A stretch of DNA of 11,734 nucleotides, taken from assembly GCA_016177865.1 (NCBI GenBank), contig JACOUJ010000162.1:1-11734 (forward strand), written 5' to 3'. Below, piece by piece: positions 1-5,610 of this stretch. The stretch is from Candidatus Rokuibacteriota bacterium. GTDB taxonomy: Bacteria; Methylomirabilota; Methylomirabilia; Rokubacteriales; JACOUJ01. Numbering within the stretch: position 1 is the first letter of the stretch; each line of letters begins with the position of its first letter. A program made the position numbers and the translations under genes. Under the pieces are notes generated by a model that was not told the DNA's origin, did not search any database, and saw only the letters and a program-made list of their open reading frames with translations.

Positions 1-3
1 CAA

Positions 4-181
4 GTGCTCAACGCCTTTCGGCATCTCAGATGAACCCACAGCGCTGCCGCCGCCACCACGACATTACATCCATAGTGCTCAACGCCTTTCGGCATCTCAG
101 ATGAACCCACTACCAGAAAATCCGTGTCTTCCGACCCCGCCGTCAGTGCTCAACGCCTTTCGGCATCTCAGATGAACCCAC
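4..181 (-). CRISPR. CRISPR array, three repeats and two full spacers, cut by the window edge
   Basis: Three identical 36-base repeats lie at 4-39, 75-110 and 146-181. The two spacers between them are 35 bases each. The base before each repeat on the plus strand is A in all three cases, so the unit may be 37 bases with 34-base spacers. On the minus strand the repeat holds a GCC-GAAA-GGC hairpin that extends to AUGCC/GGCGU. The 8 bases after GGCG are UUGAGCAC, the size of a standard Cas6 5' handle. The plus-strand fold would leave about 15 bases after the stem, so minus-strand transcription is inferred. The repeats show no decay, as expected near the leader end, and the array probably continues left of position 1. 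Array and spacing are seen directly; orientation is inference. Confidence 0.97.
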
Positions 182-295
182 CGCATTCCTGCAACATCAG
201 GTAGCCATTGGTCGATTTCGCCCTTTGCTCATGCACCGCCGTTCTCATCTCCCCTCACCCATACTTCCACTTCCTTACCAACGGGCAAAACGGGA

Positions 296-338
296 CAAGT
301 CCACAATTCCATTTGGCATTGCGACCCAAATCCACAAT
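296..338. repeat. Imperfect 12-base direct repeat in the leader
   Basis: CAAGTCCACAAT at 296-307 and CAAATCCACAAT at 327-338 differ at one base. Their start points are 31 bases apart, close to three helical turns, so both copies would lie on the same face of the DNA. Paired sites in a leader could bind a protein affecting array transcription or integration, but this is inference. Chance cannot be excluded for a single pair of this length. Confidence 0.4.
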
Positions 339-390
339 CATGCACCTGAAAAGAGATCACCTCTGATATTTTGCCAGCGCGACCAGGGGA

Positions 391-415
391 TACGGCTCAT
401 CTACCGTTCCGTAGA
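391..415. other. Inverted repeat downstream of cas2
   Basis: TCTAC at 400-404 pairs with GTAGA at 411-415 around a 6-base loop. An alternative pairing joins TACGG at 391-395 with CCGTA at 409-413. The hairpin begins about 50 bases past the cas2 stop on the minus strand. No T-run follows it, so it is not a canonical intrinsic terminator. It could mark the 3' end of the cas mRNA or be a leader element. Confidence 0.3.
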
Positions 416-464
416 CCCTCACAATCTCAGATCCTTGAATCCCTATCCGACCCACGATGAGTCC

Positions 465-761
465 TCACACGATCTGAAACCGTGGTTCTTCCCCGAGTAC
501 CCATTCCTTTCGAGGATTTCGCACAACAATCCGAGCGATACAGCCCGCACAGAGCCCGGCGATCATCAAGCCGTCCTCAGGGGCCAACACCCTCTCGAGC
601 TCCCAACGCAACCGTTCGAGCTGCCGAGTGTTAAGACGACACCTGAAGATGGAATACTGAAGGCTCGACCCGTACCCCTTCAGCAGCTTGTGGGTCTGGC
701 GCAGCCGTCCCGGCTCCCTCACGTCATAGCACACAAGGTACCAGAGACGACCTTCAGCCAT
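465..761 (-). CDS. cas2: CRISPR-associated endonuclease Cas2
   Basis: Cas2 is the dimeric core around which Cas1 dimers assemble to capture and integrate new spacers. The 98-residue protein has the usual family length and opens with the typical first strand YLVCYDV, which places the conserved metal-binding Asp at residue 13. It then shows the RLRQTHKLLKGYGSSLQYSIF segment typical of Cas2 ferredoxin-like folds. The ATG at 761 follows the cas4-cas1 stop by 3 bases, and the ribosome binding site (AGGTGAGGA) overlaps that stop codon, so translation is probably coupled. It is the last gene of the cas operon and faces the leader and array. Seen: Asp13, length, operon position. The role is known for the family. 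Confidence 0.95.
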   Translation of the reverse strand: MAEGRLWYLVCYDVREPGRLRQTHKLLKGYGSSLQYSIFRCRLNTRQLERLRWELERVLAPEDGLMIAGLCAGCIARIVVRNPRKEWVLGEEPRFQIV

Positions 762-764
762 TCC

Positions 765-2402
765 TCACCTCAGCCGCATCCGAGCAAACAGCCCAGGCTC
801 ACCCGTCCACTCTTTTTCCAGGAGGCGGACTTCAAGCTCAATGAGTCTGGCGTAAGAAAGCGAGTACCGCGTTACCGGGTGCCTCCACTGGTCCTCTTTC
901 CGGCGCTCATATACCTCGATCGCCTTTTCCCGCCCCGTTTCGCTCAGCCAGACCTGAGGTCCGGCGTATGCGAAATCAGAATCCGGATCCCATTGCGCCC
1001 GGTTCATAGAGGCGATGAGCGGCATGTCCCAGAGCGGGACCCGGAACAGTTCCATCAGGTCCAGCGTCAACGGGTGGGCGGCAGAGCGCGGTTGATGAAA
1101 GAAACCGAACGCTGGCTCCAACCCTACAGCCAGAATGGCTTGCATAACATCTCGGTAAAGCAAGGCGTATCCGAAGCTCAAGAGGGCGTTGAAACAGTCC
1201 TTCGGAGGACGTCTGTTCCGTCCGGAAAATTGAAGCCGGGTATCGAGGTCGTCTCGAAGGAGCGCCGGAAGTCCTGAAAAATAGTAGCGCCCAGCCACAC
1301 CCTCGTGTCCCCGCAATGCATCGATCCCCTCGGCCCGGCCCATGCCGGCGAGCGCAGCACGAATACCCTCCACCGCTACCTGTACACCGGAAGACGCTCG
1401 GTCCTCACCCCGTGAAGCGCGCAGGAGGAATCGGAGCTGGCCTTCCGCCCGGGCAAGGGCTAATCGCTTGGCCAGCCGAAAAGAAAGCCCGGGATCACGC
1501 AAGGCCTCATACTGGCGAATGCGCCGCTGAACAGGGCTTGCTCCCGAAGCCACGCTGCCTACATACCGGCCTCCGGCGGTCACCCAGTGAATCCCCACTT
1601 CGCTGTGGGTGCAGAGATGAATCGCTTGAGTGCTCACCTGGGCATATCCGTGAAGGACCAGTTGGCCGACCTCACGGATCGGAAAGTTCTCTTTTCTCCC
1701 GTCAGTACGGGTGATGACCAAGGTTTCTCCCGCCCGGCTAACACGGGCGCCGTTGTCGGTCACGTGAACAGTCTGTCTATCTGAATCAGGCGGAAACAAA
1801 CGCACAGGGTCCCAACGTGGGTCACGCGCCAGTCGCTCCTCCTCCGGCAGGCACACAGGCGCCAAAGAGCACCGGAGGCAGAGCCGCTCATTGTCGGTCA
1901 CCGGTGGCCGCTCGACGGACCGACTTAGCTCTCTGGCGCGGACGACGGCCTTTCGCACATCTTCACGAGCCGTTTCATCGACCGGAACACGTACCGTCGC
2001 GTTGTCAGCATGATATCGAATCCGTGCCTCTTCAATGGGGATGCCAGTGTGTTCCTCCACCAGCAGGGCATAGGCGCAGACCTGGAGCCTGTCGCTGGGC
2101 CAAGGCTCAGGTTTCTCCTCACCCGCCTTGGCACGGCCGCGCTTATGCTCGTAGGGGATCAACCGCCCGTCTCTCCGTCGAATGCAATCGACTTTCCCCT
2201 TCAGACCGAGGGTTTCGCTCTCTAGCGTCAGGCTGATGAAGTCACCCTCATCAGCGGCAAGTTCTTCGTGGAGCCTCCGTCCGGCATACACCGCTGCGTC
2301 GGCAATCCTGATCTCCTCCACCTCCTCCAGATAGAAGAGCCGCTCACAGTACGCCAGCGCATGCAGCGCCATGACGCGAATGAGGGGTTCTGCCTCGCTC
2401 AC
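765..2402 (-). CDS. cas4-cas1: Cas4-Cas1 fusion protein
   Basis: One 545-residue protein joins Cas4 (about residues 1-200), which trims prespacers and helps choose the PAM end, to the Cas1 integrase (about 208-545). The Cas4 part has the four iron-sulfur cysteines (Cys19, Cys175, Cys178, Cys184) and the RecB-type nuclease residues Asp72, Glu85, Lys87 and the QVCAYA motif at 107-112. The Cas1 part has Glu365 in GHEGVAGRYYF, His434 in GFFHQP and Asp446 in LDLMELFR as the expected metal ligands. The start is GTG at 2402, preceded by AAGGA at 7 bases; an ATG ten codons later is a weaker option because it falls just before conserved sequence. The gene lies 21 bases after cas5 and 3 before cas2. 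Such fusions are known from DevTRS/MYXAN and GSU-type loci. The DevR, DevS and DevT-like neighbours place this one with the former. Confidence 0.96.
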   Translation of the reverse strand: MSEAEPLIRVMALHALAYCERLFYLEEVEEIRIADAAVYAGRRLHEELAADEGDFISLTLESETLGLKGKVDCIRRRDGRLIPYEHKRGRAKAGEEKPEPWPSDRLQVCAYALLVEEHTGIPIEEARIRYHADNATVRVPVDETAREDVRKAVVRARELSRSVERPPVTDNERLCLRCSLAPVCLPEEERLARDPRWDPVRLFPPDSDRQTVHVTDNGARVSRAGETLVITRTDGRKENFPIREVGQLVLHGYAQVSTQAIHLCTHSEVGIHWVTAGGRYVGSVASGASPVQRRIRQYEALRDPGLSFRLAKRLALARAEGQLRFLLRASRGEDRASSGVQVAVEGIRAALAGMGRAEGIDALRGHEGVAGRYYFSGLPALLRDDLDTRLQFSGRNRRPPKDCFNALLSFGYALLYRDVMQAILAVGLEPAFGFFHQPRSAAHPLTLDLMELFRVPLWDMPLIASMNRAQWDPDSDFAYAGPQVWLSETGREKAIEVYERRKEDQWRHPVTRYSLSYARLIELEVRLLEKEWTGEPGLFARMRLR

Positions 2403-2423
2403 GCTGTTTCCTTCAGGATTCCC

Positions 2424-3044
2424 TTAGGCAACAGGTGAAGGGATTTCCACCCAACAGCCCTCCGGTCCACTTATAAGGGGTCGGGACACCAATGTGAATC
2501 GCTGCAATTGAGTTTTCAGGTCATTCTGGTGATCCACCCAAACCGGTAGGCTGTGAAAACCTTGATCACTCGGCTGCAGGAATATGCTTTCGCCTTCGGA
2601 CGGTTCCTTCATGGCGATCGTGTCCACGAGATAACTGCTTTCCCCCAAGGACAGTCCGCCGGATCGAGTTACCGAAACGGGAGCGGAGAGCGCTTGCGCA
2701 ATCCTGTCCGATAAAGGAACAGGGGCATTGTCACGGCCTTGCTTCAGCCAGATCCAGAGGTGGAGATCGAGCAGGAGGTCCTGATAATCCGGACGGGTAT
2801 CCTCAAGTGCCTTCCCGCGGCGTAACTTCCGAAAGACCTTGGCCTTCTCGGGTAAGGTCTCGACGGCTAGCGCCATTTCCACGCCACAGTGCCGGGCCTT
2901 CTCCTCGCGTCGAACACCCACGAGGGACAAAAGCATCCCGTAGACCGCCGATGGAGGTGGGACGGGATATGTATCCTGGTACTCACGTGAAGCGAAAGGA
3001 CGGAAGGCACAGATTGGAACTTCAACGTAGAGCGAAATGTCCAC
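2424..3044 (-). CDS. cas5: Cas5 (DevS-type) surveillance-complex subunit
   Basis: Cas5 caps the 5' handle of the crRNA in the Cascade complex and contacts Cas8. The 206-residue protein starts with the family signature: a beta strand (ISLYVEVPICAFRPF), then PVPPPSAVYGMLLSLVGV at about 27-44, and later the LGESSYLVDTI segment. The start is GTG at 3044, two bases after the cas7 stop, with AGGGGAG just upstream inside the cas7 end. The order devT-devR-devS-cas4-1 assigns it to the DevS (MYXAN) branch rather than to catalytic Cas5d. No catalytic role is expected because a separate Cas6 is present. Seen: N-terminal signature and position. The DevS assignment rests mainly on context. Confidence 0.9.
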   Translation of the reverse strand: MDISLYVEVPICAFRPFASREYQDTYPVPPPSAVYGMLLSLVGVRREEKARHCGVEMALAVETLPEKAKVFRKLRRGKALEDTRPDYQDLLLDLHLWIWLKQGRDNAPVPLSDRIAQALSAPVSVTRSGGLSLGESSYLVDTIAMKEPSEGESIFLQPSDQGFHSLPVWVDHQNDLKTQLQRFTLVSRPLISGPEGCWVEIPSPVA

Positions 3045-3046
3045 GC

Positions 3047-3943
3047 TTATCTCCCCTTCGCACCACCTTTGGCGGTTGCACTGAAATGCTGCCTTGCTCG
3101 ATCAATGATGACCGACACAGCCTCTTTCACACCGTCGCAAACCTTGGCTCCGGCGGCCCTAAGTTCTCCCAGTCCTTCCACATTAGCCAACGCGCAGCCG
3201 ATGGTAAGTTCACTCGCGGCGATGTCAGGCACTTCCCCTTTGGTACGACTGACCAGGCGAGCGAGTGAGATTGCTCCTCGTTCATCTTCATCAAAACAAA
3301 GGAGCATACGCGGAGCGGGATCAAGCGTCCAGCGAAGGACGATAACTTCGGGCGAGAAGTCGAAGAGGAAGCGGGCATGGTTCCCTGCCACACGACGCAA
3401 GTTCTGAATGCCTAGCAGAGTCTTCTCCACACGGACACCCTTGTCCTTCTCTATCGCGTCAGGGGTCATGGCAAAGCCATACTGGTAACGCGTGTGGTGT
3501 TCCTCAACGGCGTACGGTATGGGATCTTTGTTACCGATCGGGTTAGCTCCAGGGGAGGCGAAATTGTGCGAGAGTTCCCCGTTCCATGGGGTTGTGCTGA
3601 TGGCACGGGTAACTTCCAAAACACCCCGACGGCTAACAGTCTCCTTCCTGGCATGCATGAAGCCAAGAATGTCATCGTCGATGTTGTCCTTCCATCCCTT
3701 GAATTCGCGATCCTGCAGTTCCACGCCCCTGTGTGACAATACCTTTCGGTTTACAGTGAGGCTGGAATCCTCTTGCCAGCCCTCCCGTAGAGCGTAGCGA
3801 ATGGCTTCTGCGCTCACGGTCGAGTAAATCTCTCCGTTGCGGATGATTTTCTGAAGAGTCGAGGCAGTTCCCTCGACTTCCCCACGGTTGTTGGCGGCAG
3901 TGCCTTTCGCCGTCAGTACGGCGCCAAACAGGTGCATAGTCAT
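3047..3943 (-). CDS. cas7: Cas7 (DevR family) backbone subunit
   Basis: Cas7 forms the repeated backbone that wraps the crRNA spacer. The 298-residue protein shows the DevR/Csh2/Cst2 pattern: LFGAVLTAKGTAANNRGEVEG at the N-terminus, then TLQKIIRNGEIYSTVSAEAIRYALRE at about 29-54, which are RNA-binding RRM-fold elements of this family. The ATG at 3943 overlaps the cas8 stop in an ATGA arrangement, with AAGGAGA six bases upstream. This strong site fits the need for many Cas7 copies per complex. In Myxococcus xanthus the DevR homologue also affects fruiting-body development; whether that applies here cannot be told. Seen: motifs, overlap and ribosome binding site. The function is family knowledge. 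Confidence 0.94.
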   Translation of the reverse strand: MTMHLFGAVLTAKGTAANNRGEVEGTASTLQKIIRNGEIYSTVSAEAIRYALREGWQEDSSLTVNRKVLSHRGVELQDREFKGWKDNIDDDILGFMHARKETVSRRGVLEVTRAISTTPWNGELSHNFASPGANPIGNKDPIPYAVEEHHTRYQYGFAMTPDAIEKDKGVRVEKTLLGIQNLRRVAGNHARFLFDFSPEVIVLRWTLDPAPRMLLCFDEDERGAISLARLVSRTKGEVPDIAASELTIGCALANVEGLGELRAAGAKVCDGVKEAVSVIIDRARQHFSATAKGGAKGR

Positions 3944-4362
3944 GACTGTTCTCCTTTCTCGCTAGATCTTGAGCTTTGGGCTTGAGCTTGCCCCCGTTTT
4001 TCCTTAGACTGATAGGTCGCCAGTGCGAGGAGGGCGAGGTCACGGGCCCTCTTCCACTCCCATGGGTGATCCATGAGCTTCCAGATCTCTGCACGATTCT
4101 GAACCAAAGCGGGTTGACGCCCGCCTTTGGCGAAGAGTTCGGCCAAGTAACCCCGCAACAGGACTCGTGTCTTGGCGCGCATAAGGGAACGACGGATGTC
4201 CTCATTGAGGTCGTCGAGTCGATCCTCGACCTTTCGCGACCCGCCGCGCTCCACGGCCTTCGCCTCCTGGGCGTAGAGTGAGGCGAGTATCTCCCAGAAG
4301 GCCTCAACGAAGTACCGCTCCGACTCTGTGTCCCACATTTCCTGTTCCTGGATCAGTTCCAT
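3940..4362 (-). CDS. cas11: Predicted Cas11 small subunit translated from inside cas8
   Basis: An in-frame ATG at 4362 (codon 417 of cas8) is preceded by AAAGGAGGAATCTC, giving a full AGGAGG site 6 bases from the start. The product would be 140 residues, beginning MELIQEQEMWD, largely charged and helix-forming (for example the stretches around ERYFVEAFWEILASLYAQE and DIRRSLMRAKTRVLL). This matches what is known of type I-B, I-C and I-D systems, where Cas11 comes from an internal start near the 3' end of the large-subunit gene and binds the non-target strand and backbone in several copies. No separate small-subunit gene exists in this operon. The site arises from tandem AGG-AGG arginine codons. 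The start signal is seen; production and role are inferred. Confidence 0.62.
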   Translation of the reverse strand: MELIQEQEMWDTESERYFVEAFWEILASLYAQEAKAVERGGSRKVEDRLDDLNEDIRRSLMRAKTRVLLRGYLAELFAKGGRQPALVQNRAEIWKLMDHPWEWKRARDLALLALATYQSKEKRGQAQAQSSRSSEKGEQS

Positions 4363-5610
4363 GAGATTCCTCCTTTGGTAAGAAATATTCTTGAAATAGA
4401 TTCGTTCAACAGATGTTCCACGCGACTTTTTCCTTTGTCTCTCTAGTCCATAGACATCCCAGACCAGGGGTGTAAAAAGATCGCTGTACCACGGTCTACC
4501 AGCAACGATGTTATCGGCAATACGACCTCTGCCCGAGGGAACCCTGAAGTATCCGGATGCTCGTTGGTCTTCGGCATCATCGTCATCGGATTGCAAGACC
4601 GCATCAACAACAGATTCAGAAGTGGCAGGTGCGACATCACGCAAAGAGACATATGTATTGGGGAATGCTCCCAGGAGGTTTTGATAACGCTCCACGGAAG
4701 AAAGAGCCGGCTTCACATCGAGCACGGCTTTTCTGACACTCTGGCTACGATAATAGTCTACTTTGCCCATTGCAACAACTCGGCAAGCCACGGGCATCTC
4801 TTGGTGTAGAGAACGGGTTGCATATTCCGCTGCGAACCGCAATCCGGCATCTCCGAGACTCGCCGCATCCGCTGCATCGGGGCTGAGCAGGAGTGTAGGG
4901 CGGACTTTGCTGAACTCGTCGAGGTCCGATACATCAGGAGCAACAACAATCCGATTGCTTCCTTTACCTTTCAGTCGTAGATACAAACAGGCGATTGGGG
5001 CCAGCATGAGCAACAGGGCGAGCCTTGCGTGCCCCTGCCATGCCTTTTCTGTGCCATAACGTGGTGCAATGCCTGGCATAACCCAGCCGGAAAGAGTGAC
5101 AGGTTTAGTGGTTAGAGATTTACGCAAAAACAGTTTCTTCAGGTCTCGGATCGGTTTGATATGCGACCGGCGAACTACCTTGAACTGAACGGTGATTTGC
5201 TTATCTTCTTCAACCTGCTCTGTTATGCGGGTAACCTCCTTCGCCCGAGGCTGCACGTTGATGTGTTGCAGAAACGTCCCGAGAAGCCCGTTGTGCGTCG
5301 GCACGCGGCGGTAGGCAAATTCCTTCTGCTCGTCTTCCCGATGCACGCCAGGAAGATAGAAGACGCCATCGCGAACCTGCCAGGCGTATTCGAAGAGCTT
5401 TTTGAAGGCACGCTCACCTTTTTCCTTCCAACGAAGCGTGACAGAATCCGGCGTCAGGTCACCGGCAGTCCAACGCAAGGGTCGGAGATCAGCAGATTGT
5501 TCTTCCGCCGCCCGAAGGGTCATATGAAGTGCGGCCAGACCGGCACGCTCTAGGACACCCATACCTCGGTCGGACAACCGCCAGGTTATAGTTTGGTCTT
5601 CTTGTGCCAT
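3940..5610 (-). CDS. cas8: Cas8 large subunit, DevT/Csx13-like (MYXAN type)
   Basis: Large subunits of Cascade recognise the PAM and recruit Cas3. This 556-residue protein is assigned to the DevT/Csx13 family by its place between cas3 and devR-type cas7 and by family-like segments: the N-terminal RGMGVLERAGLAALHMTLRAAEE, the central PLVWDVYGLERQRKK and the helical C-terminus. Sequence drift is high in this family, so the assignment leans on context. Residues from about 417 form a helical domain that may also be made alone as Cas11. The ATG at 5610 has GGAGGG seven bases upstream and overlaps the end of cas3 by 25 bases. A run of Asp around residue 335 (SDDDDAEDQ) suggests a flexible loop. DevT has been placed under both I-A and I-B in different schemes, so I leave the letter open. 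Confidence 0.85.
   Translation of the reverse strand: MAQEDQTITWRLSDRGMGVLERAGLAALHMTLRAAEEQSADLRPLRWTAGDLTPDSVTLRWKEKGERAFKKLFEYAWQVRDGVFYLPGVHREDEQKEFAYRRVPTHNGLLGTFLQHINVQPRAKEVTRITEQVEEDKQITVQFKVVRRSHIKPIRDLKKLFLRKSLTTKPVTLSGWVMPGIAPRYGTEKAWQGHARLALLLMLAPIACLYLRLKGKGSNRIVVAPDVSDLDEFSKVRPTLLLSPDAADAASLGDAGLRFAAEYATRSLHQEMPVACRVVAMGKVDYYRSQSVRKAVLDVKPALSSVERYQNLLGAFPNTYVSLRDVAPATSESVVDAVLQSDDDDAEDQRASGYFRVPSGRGRIADNIVAGRPWYSDLFTPLVWDVYGLERQRKKSRGTSVERIYFKNISYQRRNLMELIQEQEMWDTESERYFVEAFWEILASLYAQEAKAVERGGSRKVEDRLDDLNEDIRRSLMRAKTRVLLRGYLAELFAKGGRQPALVQNRAEIWKLMDHPWEWKRARDLALLALATYQSKEKRGQAQAQSSRSSEKGEQS
4363..4376 (-). promoter_or_regulatory. Internal ribosome binding site within cas8
   Basis: On the minus strand the bases AAAGGAGGAATCTC lie directly before the ATG at 4362, giving a full AGGAGG match to the anti-Shine-Dalgarno sequence with 6-base spacing. 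It is stronger than the site before cas8 itself. It is built from the codons for Gln-Arg-Arg-Asn-Leu, using AGG twice, an arginine codon usually avoided in GC-rich genes. That is what selection for internal initiation would leave behind. Confidence 0.65.

Larger units (their letters stand above)
182..464 (-). promoter_or_regulatory. Probable CRISPR leader between cas2 and the array
   Basis: This 283-base non-coding stretch separates the cas2 stop from the first repeat. Its position beside the adaptation genes, together with the inferred minus-strand array direction, makes it the leader that would hold the crRNA promoter and the site of spacer integration. It contains a 12-base direct repeat spaced by 31 bases (listed separately) and an inverted repeat near 391-415. 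I found no convincing -35/-10 pair and no clear IHF site. A long plus-strand open frame runs through it but is antisense to cas2 and cas4-cas1 and is not believed. Confidence 0.65.

Noticed and set aside
424..432. ATCTCAGAT in the leader, identical to nine bases of the CRISPR repeat
   Set aside because: Too short and itself palindromic; the surrounding bases do not continue the match, so it is not a degenerate repeat.
225..1277. Plus-strand open frame of 350 codons through the leader, cas2 and part of cas4-cas1
   Set aside because: It lies antisense to two clear cas genes, has low-complexity Pro/Arg-rich sequence and no recognisable domain, and its length is explained by codon bias of the opposite strand.
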